NCBI GenBank assembly: GCA_036346395.1
Contig: CM070598.1
Location: 3,083,517-3,147,516, forward strand
DNA: 64,000 bases
Reading direction: 5' to 3'
From: Hsuehochloa calcarea
Lineage: Eukaryota; Streptophyta; Magnoliopsida; Poales; Poaceae
The notes under the pieces are model-generated. The model searched no databases. It was not told the DNA's origin and was given only the letters and a program-made list of their open reading frames with translations. This document shows, one piece after another, positions 11,924 through 23,218 of this stretch. Each line of letters begins with the position of its first letter. The stretch's first letter is position 1. The position numbers were made by a program, and so were the translations under genes.

Positions 11924-14900
11924 ATGGGCAATTCCCTCGCCTGCTTCTGCTGCGGCGGCGGTAGCCGCCGCCGCTACGTCGCCCCCGCCGCGCTCCCCTC
12001 TGACCCTGCCTACGACGAGGGCCTCGGCCACTCCTTCTGCTACGTCCGCCCCGACAAGTTCGTCGTTCCCTTCTCCGCGGACGACCTGGTAGCCGACGCC
12101 AAGGCCGCGGCCGAGGAGGCCACCACGTTCCGGGCCATCTCGGGGGCGGCGCTCAGCGCCAACTTGTCCACGCCGCTCTCTACTTCAGTGCTCTTGCTAC
12201 TGACGGACGAGTCGGCAGGCTCGGCCGCCGCCACCGCGTCCTCGGGCTTCGAGAGCTCAGAGTCGTTCGCCGCCGTGCCTCTGCAGCCGGTCTCTAGGTT
12301 CCCGTCAGGGACCATCTCCGCGCCCTTCTCCGGTGGGTTCCTCTCTGGCCCCATAGAGAGGGGGTTCCTCTCCGGGCCCCTGGACGCTGCGCTCCTCTCC
12401 GGGCCTCTCCCTGGCGCCGCCACCTCCGGCCGTATGGGAGGCGCCGTCCCTGCGCTCCGCCGGAGCCTCTCCCACGGCGGCCGCCGCCTCCGCAATTTTA
12501 CACGCGCGCTCCTCGCGCACACCGAGAAATTTCAGGATTCGGTGGATCTTGGTTCGCCAGACGCCGCAGCAGCCGTCGCTGCCTGTGGCGGCGATTCCGA
12601 CGGTCTGCAGTGGGCGCAAGGAAAAGCCGGCGAGGACCGCGTCCACATCGTGGTGTCGGAGGAGCGAGGCTGGGTGTTCGTCGGCATCTACGACGGGTTC
12701 AACGGGCCCGACGCCACGGACTTCCTGGTCTCCCACCTCTACCCCGCCGTTCACCGCGAGCTCCGCGGCCTGCACTGGGAACAGCGCGAGCAAGAGCAGC
12801 AGCAGGACCAGCGCCCCGACCAACCGAGCTCAACGCCAAGCACCACGACCTTAGATCATCAAGATCAGTGGACTCGGCGCCGTCGCTCCCGCTGCTCCAG
12901 GCCCTCGCGCGGCGCTGGCGATGACCAACGGCGGTGGAAGTGCGAGTGGGAGCGCGACTGCTCCAGCGTGAAACCACCAACGCAGCAGCCTCCTCGGAGC
13001 AACAATGGGAATGACCACATCGCCGTGCTCAAGGCGCTGGCACGCGCGCTTCGCAAGACCGAGGAGGCCTACTTGGAGATCTCTGACAAGATGGTCAGCG
13101 AGTTCCCTGAGCTGGCGCTCATGGGCTCTTGCGTGCTTGCCATGCTTATGAAAGGAGAGGATATGTACATCATGAATGTAGGCGATAGCCGGGCTGTCTT
13201 GGCAACAATGGACAGTGCTGATGTGGGTTCATTCGACGGATTGGTTGGGGATTCCTCGCCATGCTTGTCGGCTGTGCAGCTTACGTCGGATCATAGCACT
13301 TCGGTGGAAGAGGTGATTTAATTGGCTCACAGCATGATTCAAACTTAATTTGCATGACTGTTCTTGATCTGATAGTATCTCATATGTGGTGCCGCCTGAA
13401 AAAAAAACCAGGAAGTTTGCAGAATACGAAATGAGCATCCTGATGACCCGTCTGCGATCTCGAAGGATCGTGTAAAGGGCTCGCTGAAGGTGACGAGAGC
13501 ATTTGGCGCTGGCTTCTTGAAACAGGTCAGCTTATGTTTGATTATGTCAGGTTTGCAAAAAGATAAAATCCCTTCTGTTATTATGATTATGCTCTGCCAA
13601 TTGGGTAAGTTTGCAACTTGCCAATAAACTACTCTTGCATAACGTGGAATTCTTTTGGAAGTAGTGTGTAATTGCAGAATGACACAGTTAGTAATAGGCC
13701 AGAAGTAATTGTGTGATTTGCTTTCCTTCCTTGGAATTGAGATCTGACATGTTGAGAGAGCACAAAGTCTAAATTTGATTATATCAGGTGCAAAATATGT
13801 ATATGCCGCTATTCTTGGTCAACGCATAATTAAAGTCATGATTAAGCAAGGTCAAAAAAAGGGAAAAAAAGATTTGGTATAATTGGTCCAAAGTTTGAAA
13901 ATTAAAATGAAGAAGCTCTCAGTACTAACTTTCTTTGGAGTGGGAAATATGACCATCCTGCGTTGAAACTGACCATGTGGACTTTAACACAAACCCATAT
14001 GCTAATTTAGGTCGGTAAAATTTTCATAGGATGAATAAACTAGTTCAATTCCTCTGCCACCACGTGTATAGCCAGTTCGAAAAATTGAAGATGAAGCTGC
14101 TCCAGAGAAAATGAGGTTTCTTTTGCTTCTGTCCAAGTGCAAAGAATGTGCTTGTGCAGTACTGAAATGTGGCCAGAAAGCTAGCGACTGGAGTTGCTTT
14201 GAAGGAAGGCACGTTTCTCCTGCCACGTGAAAGTATTGTCGGTTCTCTAGTAGAACTTTTTTCTATTATCAACTGTACAAATTGATCTTGCATTCTTGCT
14301 GCTATCCATGACAGAAGTCTCTTTCTTGGACTTGAAGTGAGCTATGTGATGAAAAGATCACAACGATCTGTAATATTTCGTCAGCAAAAAATCCAAAAAG
14401 TTAACCGTACGAAAGGCATTCTAATTTGATCATCTCGTGAAGGATTGAACTTAGAGCATGAGGGAACCCCTTCCCCTGATTTAGGTGTCAAAAATTGGTA
14501 GCCGAGCCAGACATTTCTGATAGAACTGTGTCAACTGTAAATATTTCATTCTGCGAGCTAATCCATGGATTAGCAGACAGTACATGTGTCAAACTTTTCA
14601 TATTTTTTCCCCAAGATTTCCTAAACAACATTCGATAGTTTTCTTTTGTCAAAATAGTAAAATTTTCATCCATTCAACATGCTTTGAAATTTGCAATTCT
14701 TCTCGTACGAAGAATTGAGTCCGAATTTATTATGGTTTTTTGTCGGAACATAACGGGTTCACCGTATTACCGTATTTTGTTGGTATAATATTTCATTTTT
14801 TGTCTTTGTTTTTGCTCAATATCTCAAAGTACATGTTAGATTTTGAATCATGTGATGGAAAATATGAGTTATTAAGACTTTTGATAATAATTACAGTGAC

Positions 14901-15612
14901 CAAGAACAAAAAATGCATAAATAAATTACTGTAATTTATGTATAATAAAGTTGTAAATGAATAAAAATTTGACTGTTTTAGTAAATGAATAAAAATTTGA
15001 TTGTTTTGGACTAAGAAAACAGTCGAATCTCGTATAAACGAACTCTTTTTTCAGTCCCTGTGCTCACAAAGCTTGCCATTTTTTTTACAGCCCAAATGGA
15101 ATGATGCCCTACTGGAGATGTTCAGAATTGATTACGTTGGGTCCTCCCCGTACATCACATGCAATCCGTCCCTATTTCACCATAAGCTCAGCACAAGGGA
15201 TAGATTCTTGATATTGTCTTCAGACGGGCTTTACCAATATTTCACCAACGAGGAGGCAGTTGCTCAGGTAGAAATTTTCATTGCAACAACACCTGAGGGC
15301 GATCCCGCCCAACATCTTGTAGAAGAAGTTCTTTTCCGAGCAGCAAACAAAGCAGGTATGTTCGCAAAGAAGTCATCAGATATACATATATTTATTATTA
15401 TGTGTGGCGGTCGTTTTGCAGTAATTTTTGATCTTCTAGATTATCAAGCTGAAATAGCCCAGTCACTGACCTTTTCACATTTTCTTGCTGCTGCAGGAAT
15501 GGACTTCCACGAACTGATCGAGATACCACACGGTGACCGTCGGCGATACCACGACGACGTCTCTGTCATCGTCATCTCTCTGGAGGGCAGGATCTGGAGG
15601 TCCTGTGTGTAA
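11924..15612 (+). CDS. Protein phosphatase 2C, POLTERGEIST-like clade (4 exons, 627 aa)
   Basis: Predicted Mg/Mn-dependent Ser/Thr phosphatase. Exons are 11924-13312, 13412-13525, 15091-15355 and 15497-15612, all with GT-AG introns and preserved frame. The protein opens MGNSLACFCC: Gly2 fits N-myristoylation and Cys7, Cys9 and Cys10 fit palmitoylation. POL/PLL1 in Arabidopsis are membrane-anchored this way and act downstream of CLV/receptor signalling. Repeated FLSGP-type motifs (about 139-161) are typical of the clade. PP2C signatures are E237-D238, YDGFNG (D257, replacing the usual DGHGG), MGSCVL (400-405), GDSRAVL (D421), TSDHST (454-459), KGSLKVTRAFG (485-495), SSDGLYQY (D546) and HDD (D609-D610). 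Residues 284-362 form a Q/R-rich, probably disordered insert in the catalytic domain. The start fixes the myristoylation motif and follows a CT-rich leader. It is complete, with no damaged catalytic residue. The exact orthologue is not assigned. Confidence 0.95.
14953..15008. repeat. 28-bp tandem duplication in PP2C intron 2
   Basis: The unit beginning GTAAATGAATAAAAATTTGA occurs at 14953 and 14981 with one substitution. It lies about 80 bases before the exon 3 acceptor in an AT-rich stretch of the 1,565-bp intron. Confidence 0.85.
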
Positions 15613-18063
15613 ATAGAAACATAATACGCTAGAGAAAGAAACGTATAGAGAGGTTCTCGCAGGCCTTGAGCAGTTCTTGCGGCCACTCCACTCTTCACCA
15701 GTTGCCACTGTACAGTATCAACCAAGCACTGGGTTAGTTTGGGAGTCTCGGCACATCCAGCAGAATCACGATGAATCGCCCATAGAGCATGTCAGCACTC
15801 TGCGTCGTATAGTATGTTCATTTTAAAAGAGGATTTGTTCAATTATTAATAACTGAAACATGCGACCAATTGGTCAGCTTTCATTGACCTTTGCTTGCAT
15901 CCTCTCTGTTCATACCTCCAAAGCACTAGCTGTGCGCGCGTGTGCACGGGAGACTGATTCTAAGTTAGACTTTCATGATTCTAAAAGAGACTTTTATACC
16001 AAAATGCAAATGATTTCTTTCTTTGGTTAGAAATCGTTTGCTGTGTTGACCTCTTAACAGATAGCCCCAGAGCTACCCCATCTTGAACAATTCTTCGGCA
16101 AGCAATGCCAGATTGACAGCATTATCTGTTGTGATAAACCCTGGGCTATCCATGCCATGAATGAACCTAAGTTGACCTCTGATCTATGTATGCCCTACTC
16201 ACAATCAATTAGCCCTTATAGAGTTAACTTTGTCCCTTGGATTTTGCGCCTCTTTAAATTCCAAGATCAGGTGAGGTTGATTGCTGCTTCACCAATAATT
16301 GGCACTGCCTTGTTGTGTTCTATAGACTACTCCCACTTGCTTGCGTATATTTCCTTTCTCCTTCTATGTGTTTTCAACAGAAATGATGGGTGACGAACAA
16401 AGATTTTGTTCTACTAGGAGAGGATATATATTTCTAGACAAAAAGGATTGTAGGTCGTGGCGTATAGCTTTGATTTGTTATATATATATATATATTCAAT
16501 AGTGAGACACAGCAATCTTCAAATGTTTGTTTCATGAATAGATAGCACTATTCTTAAGCGAAAGAAAGTAGGAGCAGTGCTTTCCTGTAAGAAATGCATA
16601 CTTTTTCTGTCCAGTGGTTTCTAGAGCGAAAAGGAAGGCGATCGTGCCGGGTCATTTGTCAGTTGTATTTGTCCCACTATACATACTGACGTTGAACGCC
16701 ATTTAAGTGCAATGTTATGAATTACTAGCCAACACAATGGAAACACATATTACGTGCCAAACAATTTTAATGTTTTTATTACATTCATCGTGGAAACATA
16801 CAAATAAATATCAACGAACACCTTGTCATCGTAATATATTTCACAACTACAATTCATAAATCTTTCTAAATGGGCACTTCTGGGAGAGTTTCTGTAGAAA
16901 ATTTTCATTAGAGTCAGAAGACTAATATCTATACTGGTGTAATGTAAAATAGCTGAATACAAAAGAGGTAGGTGTTGCACTCCATGTCTCAAAAAATTGT
17001 GATCAAATCCAAAAACTATTGTTCCAAGCAAGCATAAAGTAGGGTTCATGATTGTACCAAATGTTGGTCATACAACTCCACCATTACGAATTGTACATTG
17101 CCAACAACCAAACCCTTGCACAAAACAATGAAAAGAATCCTCACAATTTTTTTTTGAAACAACAACCGAGTATATTGGCATGCCAACTAAATGAGACAGG
17201 AAAGCAAAGTGACATTTGAATATTGTAGTTAACTTCTTCGATGAATTTCTTGAGCCCCTGATAAGGCTATGGAACTTCTTGAAGGTCTTGTGGAGCCGAT
17301 ATGGCAAGCGGATCACAGTTGCGTTACCGTTCCCATTAGCATCCATCTCGCTGCAAAATAAACACCACCACCACCATGTCACCATGTCACACATTAGTGG
17401 TTCCTTTATGTTATCACAAGAATTAGAAGGGGTGCCCCATAGGCAGATCACTGTTCAGATCAAGTCCAGGTATTGCCCGGTTAAAAATTAATATTTTAGT
17501 ATATATTGATCCCATTATCCTACTTCTAATGCATTCTTCCAATTAATATTTACATAGTAAAAACATTGAATTTAACTTATAGTCAGACCATAAACAAATA
17601 AAAAAAAAGATGCATTCAAGTTCAAGGCAGTCAACTTAAAAGTAAATGGTCGCAAAAAATTAACCGAGGAGAAATAAGTCAGCAATTAAATTCCTAATTT
17701 TGTGCCACAAAATCATAGATGAATAGCAACACAACACTTAGAAGCCTAGGATTTTTGTTAGTTCCCTCAAGCCCTATAGAAATCCAAAAAAACATGATGC
17801 ATATTTTCAAATAATTGATGTTACAAGTTTCACAAACTACTTCTGATGAAAACAATATGGTGATGAAAGTATTTAGGGCAAACAATCGTATATGTGATTC
17901 CATGTACAAAAAAAAAATGTAACGACACAACAGTTCAACATAACCTTATAAATAATCAAAAGGTAATGGTGGACACTTGCTATACTGAAAACATCATGAT
18001 CGACCATAATATGCTTATCTCAAGTTGACATTTTTTTACCTTCCTCTGGAGAGCCTTGTCAAT
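15613..18063. other. PP2C 3' flank and intergenic sequence
   Basis: The first few hundred bases should hold the PP2C 3'UTR, but no unambiguous polyadenylation signal stands out. The rest is AT-rich with a (TA)n tract at 16479-16495. A 127-residue open frame on the minus strand (17068-17451) has no recognisable domain and I do not call it a gene. Confidence 0.5.
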
Positions 18064-18278
18064 GGCCCTGTTTGTTTAGGTTTAAGCTTTTTGGCTTATA
18101 GTTTAAAGCCAGCTTTTTGGCTTAATCGGCTTATAAGCCTGCCAGCTTTTAAGCCAAGCTTTGGTGTTTGGTAATCTGGCTTTTTAAAAGATGTTGGCTT
18201 ATTGAGTTGTGTGTGAAGGATAAAAAGTCTGAATTGCCCTTGAGGGTTTGAAGGATGTTTTTAAGGATGAATTTAAAC

Positions 18279-18527
18279 TTATTTTTGCATAGGATTTGTA
18301 ACTATGACTATACGTGCAAGTGTACATATGAAACAAAAAGAGTTTTGCTTGAAACAAAACCTTTTGAAGCGGTTTTGAACTTGACTAACTGACTGAGGGC
18401 CCCCAACTGTCCACAAAAATATAGCCAAAGATTCTATGGAGGTCATAGTCCTAGTTGATTTCAAGCTATAATTTCCAACCAATGTTTCATACAAACTATC
18501 AAAAACAGGCCTACTCATTCGGAACAT
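18279..18527 (-). pseudogene. PIF/Harbinger transposase N-terminal fragment
   Basis: The minus-strand frame starts MFRMSRPVFDSLYETLV and continues through LKSTRTMTSIESLAIFLW and VGGPQSVSQVQNRFKR. This matches the N-terminal region of plant Harbinger (HARBI1-like) nucleases. After about 55 residues the similarity stops, and the DDE catalytic core (DDE_Tnp_4) is absent. It is a truncated remnant, coding inward from the element's left end. Confidence 0.8.
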
Positions 18528-18671
18528 CGAGTAACATCAAGTCTACGGTTTCATCATATAGACAGCACAGACCATTCGTAGGCAAGGCATAAACAACCAT
18601 AACCAAGTCTCATGTAAGGTTCACTGCGACTTCATAATGATCTATTCTAGCAACCTTCCAAGCGAATTGAT

Positions 18672-19660
18672 CTACTGCTTGGTCTCGACCTTCTTCTGCT
18701 TGCCGAGCTCATCCAATCTTGTTGTCGGCGTCGCCTACAAAACTAAGCGGTATAAGAACCAAGAAGGCGGATCGGCGGAAGAATCATGTATGAATAAGAT
18801 CACACAACACTCTTAATCAATTCACTCATTATCGCAAGATAACCACAACAATATCAATATTAACCGACATGCAACCCTAAAACTAATCTAAAACTCATGT
18901 TAGCCACAAATATTCACCATAGGAACACTAGAAAATGAAAATATATACGCCATCCAAGTATACAACACCCATGCACAACTCGATCAAATATCGCAATTGG
19001 ATATTAATGACCTCATTTCAACTTCGCCTTTTCAAATGCCCAAACAAAATTGAATCCGGTTGTGGATAATCTCAAATGGTATCATACATGAGGATGGAAG
19101 ACACTTGAAGCGAATCAAAGAATGGGAATGGGTCTTCAACTTGAGTGGCTAAACAGTTTTATACTTCTAATCTCCCAACAAAAACCATCCTCCATAAGTT
19201 GTCTTTAGATTCTCCTGTTCCAATTTCTTGTGATATTTTGCTAACATAGATATTACTGACTCAAGTTTATGGACTTAATGTGCGAGAATACTATGCGATT
19301 CTTGGCTTCACCGATGCAAATCATATCTTAAGCAACTATTCCTGCACACATCAAAGGAAACTACAAGCATGTCACTATCGTGATCTACATTATTCCCATG
19401 AACTCAATGGGACAAAATGCTAAACAGAAACCCACCCATTTCATGACAAATGATAAGATAGAACAACGATCCTTCACACAATGTAGTCTAAAGCCACGAG
19501 TGGTGTCGGGATAACGAGGGTAAAGCACACGAGCACGGATGAATCCAGAGAGAGCAAATGTCTTTGGCGGCCATCATACTGATCCATTCTCATCCAAGTG
19601 CCCGACGTTGATCTCGACTGAGGCATGGTCCTTGGTAGTGATGAGCTGCTTTGTGGCGGC
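18672..19660 (-). pseudogene. 40S ribosomal protein S21-like gene fragment inside the Harbinger element
   Basis: Two blocks on the minus strand match plant RPS21 in order. The upstream block (about 19528-19660) reads QLITTKDHASVEINVG, then HLDENG, YDG and FALSGFIRA, with frameshifts between them. The downstream block (18672-18734) reads GDAD, then after a frameshift DELGKQKKVETKQ and a stop. Between them is about 790 bp ending in TTGTAG at the second block, placed where an intron would sit (FIRA-Q / GDAD). This looks like genomic capture of intron-containing DNA, not a retrocopy. The N-terminal 20 or so residues are absent or unrecognisable. The frameshifts preclude a functional product. Confidence 0.72.
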
Positions 19661-19719
19661 CGCAAGGACCAACACAGAGCAAGCATGAGATATGATCACA
19701 TCTGGGCGCCGGTGGGGAG

Positions 19720-20310
19720 GTGATGGAAGTCAGGCGGCGTCGGTGGAGAGATGGGAGGCACCGGTGGAAGAGGAGAAGGGAGGCGGCGTCGGTGGGAACA
19801 GATGGGAGGAGGCGTCGTGGGGCAAGAGAGGAAGGGCGGCGGTGGGAGTCGGCGTCGGTGGGGGCAAGAGAGGGGCGGCGCGGTGGGAAGGAGATGGGAG
19901 GCGGCACGGTGGAAGAGGAGAAGGAGGTGGCGTCGGTGGGGAAGAGATGGGAGGCGGCGTCGTGGGGCAAGAGAGGAAGGCGGCGGTGGGGAGTCGGCGT
20001 CGGTGAGGGCAAGAGAGGGGGGCGGCGGAGGGGCAAGAGAGGGGAGGCGCGCCGTGAGGAGGAGATGGGAGGCGGCGGCGGAGGCGGCAAGAGAGGGCGG
20101 CGGTGTGGGGAGGAGACGGGAGGGGAGTGGAGGGGAGGTGCCGGCGGTGGGGGAGGCGGAGTCGCGAGTGGGAGCTAGCGGGACGGGAGGGGACGGGAGG
20201 GGAGGGGAAAGGGGTGGGAGCGGGAGAGAGGGGAAGGGAGGGGGAGCGACGGGAGGGTGAGAGGAGAGGGGAGGGGAAGGGAGGGGGAGCGACGGGAGGG
20301 TGAGAGGACT
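19720..20310. repeat. Purine-rich GC minisatellite block
   Basis: The + strand is almost all G and A with interspersed C/T in GGCGGCGTCGGTGG-type units. A longer unit of about 76 bases recurs: the stretch around 19800-19875 is repeated nearly intact around 19945-20020. A 50- to 60-base unit is duplicated near 20225-20300. Very long overlapping frames on both strands (Gly/Arg-rich or Pro/Ser-rich) are composition artefacts. Confidence 0.8.
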
Positions 20311-20552
20311 AAAAAAATTGAGAGATCCATGTTTATATATGAGTGACATTTTGAAGGTAATTTTAACGAAGTTTAGTGGTAAAGTGATATTTCATTCCGC
20401 AAAAGCCAAAAAAAGCACCTCACTCATGGCTTATGGCTTTTAGGCTTAAAATAGCTTAAACTTTTTTTAAGCTGTATGAAAAAGCCACCCCTTTGTTTAG
20501 GCTTAGGCTTTTTTGCTTATAAGCCAGGCAAAAAGCCTAAACAAACAGGGCC

Positions 20553-22246
20553 AATGTCTTGCTTGTCATTAGTAGAGATTTCATTCGCATACAACTACCT
20601 AAGGTAATTTTGGATGCCGCAGAGCAAGTTGACATCCATGTGCTTGTGTGTTGCAACAGATTTTAAGTAAATGATAGTATCAATTATAAACTCTCAAAAA
20701 TAAAACAATCTAACTTTCCCTTTAAACATAAGTTGGTTACTTGTGAAACTATCTTTTTACTAAATAGTTGAATTCTTGTGTGTTGCTACAGCTTGTGTCA
20801 TGCCTTCGGTGTCGGTGCAAAGCCCGGCTGAGATTTTGTGTGGCACATTTGGCCACTGTTGTTGAGCTTAGCATGTACCATACCTTTGGCTCCACCCCAC
20901 ACCGTGCTTACCACTATGCTTGGCTTACACCACACTCTTGGCTCTTCCCTGCATCGTGCTCACCACTATGCTTGGTTTACACCACACCCTTGGCTCCGCC
21001 GCTACACCTAGCCAATATCTGTTATATCTAGGATGTGGTGGAATCAACTAATCTCTAGAAACTCAGTTAGTCACAGTTTATAAGGACATATCCTGCTGAA
21101 TAATCAAACTGCATGCGGATGTAAACAGAGTCAAATGATCAATTAAACATTCACTCGGTCCTACTCAACCAAACTCACGGAAGTGACCAACATTAACCGT
21201 GTGAGAAGGGAACCAAGAAATATGAAAATAGAAATGTGCAGATGCAAGTATTCAAGTTACAGTAATAAAATCTATCACCAAAACCTTAGTATAATCACAC
21301 CATACTTAACATGTAATCAAGGCTCTTGTACCAATTCACGGTTCTGCGTCTACACTGTACAAGGGGGAAAATGCAAACCCATAGAAAAGTGTGATATTAT
21401 AAAACCATTATGCCAACAGAATGAATATTTCAATTTGAAAACTAACTAAAACCTAAAAACATATCAAAATGAAAATGATCTTGCATTTGTTTAAAAAAAT
21501 CTCGCCCAAACTAACAAATAACCCCTTTCAATTGTCTTGAGAACCAACAATGTCTCACAGCAAGACCCATTCCACCCCTGTTGGCTAGCATCATCATGCA
21601 GCTTCAACGATTTTTGACAATCAAAATATAGATTAGTTATGGATCAATCTTGTTTTTGAAATTTTTTATTACCAATCTAAAAGGGGAGGAGGTTCTGGTT
21701 ATGACAGGTCTCAATCTATTGTGGCCAAATCTCAATCTCCAAATAACACAACTAATGCGATGTCATGTGAAACAGACCCTACCAAGAGAGCAAAAATCAA
21801 GAATAACACAATCAATCAATTCGGCGGTACCAATGCCAACAACTCACAAACCAAGAAAACGATCATGACGTGGTCGGGCTCATAAACCGGCACACCAACG
21901 AACACCAGGACGTGGACGGGGCTCGCCACTACAGGCGATGACGATAGACTTCTTGGCTGGGCGCTCGGTTGGACCCATCGGTTGCGGCCGCTGAGCGCTG
22001 CTGTTGCTCTCTCGAGGAAGGCACAAGCTAGTTGGGGGCGACAACATCAAGCGTGGTGGGCCACAGGGGAGGAAGCTGGCCAAGGTGTGATGGGGACAAC
22101 TGCTATTGTGACTACGACGTCAGGGGAGGAGGAGTTGGTCGTGTGTGATAGCGAGTGTGGCTTGCGCTGTCTAGGGGAGGTGGTGGTGGCAGTGAGGGAA
22201 ACATGTGGCTTCTAGAGGCGGAGGGCGGGGAGGATGTGTTGGCTGG
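20553..22246. other. Intergenic; small 52-bp tandem duplication, no gene recognised
   Basis: AT-rich sequence to about 21870, then a GC-rich stretch. A two-copy repeat of period 52 sits at 20903-21000 (CGTGCTTACCACTATGCTTG then CGTGCTCACCACTATGCTTG). No protein similarity was recognised. The GC-rich 21870-22500 stretch might be another captured fragment, but I see no terminal repeats to support that. Confidence 0.45.
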
Positions 22247-22442
22247 TGCTGTGTGGATTGGTAAGGTAGGAGATTGGAGGTGGGGAGCTGGCTTTGGAAA
22301 AAGGGAGAGGGATCAGGGGTAGAGACGACGCGGATCGGGTATGGTGCTGTGTGGATTGGTAAGGTAGGAGATTGGAGGTGGGGAGCTGGCTTTGGAAAAA
22401 GGGAGAGGGATCGGGGGTAGAGACAACGCGGATCGGGTGAGT
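22247..22442. repeat. 98-bp tandem duplication
   Basis: The unit starting TGCTGTGTGGATTGGTAAGG occurs at 22247-22344 and 22345-22442 with only a few substitutions, so the duplication is fairly recent. No gene is apparent. Confidence 0.9.
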
Positions 22443-22915
22443 GAATAGGAGGAGGTTGGAGGAGGATGGGAGTGGGGCGGGGTTTTGCCAGCCATGTCAA
22501 GAGGGGGAGGACAAATTTGTTTTTTTTTTAAAGAGTGGAGTGGACAATTAGGATGACCCAGTTGTCGGTGCACATCGTTTGCGAGGTGGGGGGCTCGGGG
22601 AGGGAACAGACAACCATCAACTCATATTTTTTAAGTAGTAGAGATTTCCTAAACAAACTGTTCTATGTCGTTGTAAAGGACTTAGTGTTATTCGGGCACA
22701 AAAGAGTTGGTCCGAGCACTTCCATAAGGCATATAACCAACCTCTGTCGATTAAATCTTTGGGAAGTTTTATATATAACAAATACTTCCGCATGTGGTTT
22801 AAACCTTTTATCAATAGGAAACAAATGCTTTACGTGTTGAACTACTCATTTTTTTAGAGGAATTGAACTACTCAAACTGGCAGCTCCTCTGAAAAAATGG
22901 TAGACAGTTCTGAGA

Positions 22916-22936
22916 TGGGCCAGGCTCAACTGGGCC
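22916..22936 (+). promoter_or_regulatory. Paired site II (TGGGCC) elements upstream of the RPL36-like fragment
   Basis: TGGGCC occurs at 22916-22921 and 22931-22936, 15 bases apart, about 240 bases before the RPL36-like ATG. Paired TGGGCY site II elements, bound by TCP factors, are a hallmark of plant ribosomal-protein gene promoters. The regulatory role is inferred from the motif and context. Confidence 0.6.
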
Positions 22937-23157
22937 ATAACCCGCTCAACCCCGTTCCGCCACTCGTACTTAACCATCTCTTCTCCACCTTCCTAAAACC
23001 TACCGCCGCCGCCGGCGTTCTCCCACCTCCTCTTCGAGGCTCACAGTCACAGGTAAACCTGCGACCACGAATTGCTTCGTGCGACCTTGCTTCTGCATCT
23101 TCTCCCTTTCGTGATTCGATTTAGGCTTTGGGTTTTGTGCAGGGGAGCTAAGTTAAG

Positions 23158-23218
23158 ATGGCGCCGCCGCCGCCTAAGACTGGGCTGTTCGTGGGGCTGA
23201 ACAAGGGACCGCAAAGGA
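23158..23218 (+). pseudogene. RPL36: 60S ribosomal protein L36 first-exon fragment
   Basis: The ATG at 23158 opens MAPPPPKTGLFVGLNKG, which matches the N-terminus of plant RPL36. Directly afterwards the sequence departs from the family (PQR in place of the expected HVVTKRE-like stretch) and meets a consensus donor GTAAGT at 23219. Upstream, a 5'UTR intron is visible (donor GTAAAC at 23053, acceptor TTTTGTGCAG ending at 23142). No later RPL36 exon was found in the window. The best reading is a 5' gene fragment with leader and promoter retained and the body lost. A chimeric spliced transcript is possible but not shown. Confidence 0.7.

Larger units (their letters stand above)
18064..20552 (-). 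mobile_element. PIF/Harbinger-type DNA transposon, non-autonomous, with captured sequence
   Basis: The ends are inverted repeats. The left end starts GGCCCTGTTTGTTTAGG; the right end, reversed, starts GGCCCTGTTTGTTTAGGC. Both are followed by AAGCTTTTTGGCTTAT-like subterminal repeats. The 3-bp direct repeat AAT flanks the element (18061-18063 and 20553-20555), matching the 3-bp TSD of this superfamily, although TWA is the usual target. A transposase N-terminal fragment lies just inside the left end. The remaining 2 kb carries an RPS21-like fragment and a purine-rich GC block, so the element cannot move autonomously. Length is 2,489 bp. Confidence 0.82.

Noticed and set aside
12305..12823. Antisense and shifted frames across PP2C exon 1
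   Set aside because: Shadows of the high-GC coding exon; the sense frame carries all PP2C motifs.
17068..17451. 127-codon minus-strand frame
   Set aside because: No domain, AT-rich surroundings, unusual Trp/Cys clusters and no conserved context.
19590..20349. Long Gly/Arg-rich (+) and Pro/Ser-rich (-) frames up to 217 codons
   Set aside because: They are translations of a purine-rich minisatellite, open in most frames because stop codons are rare in such sequence.
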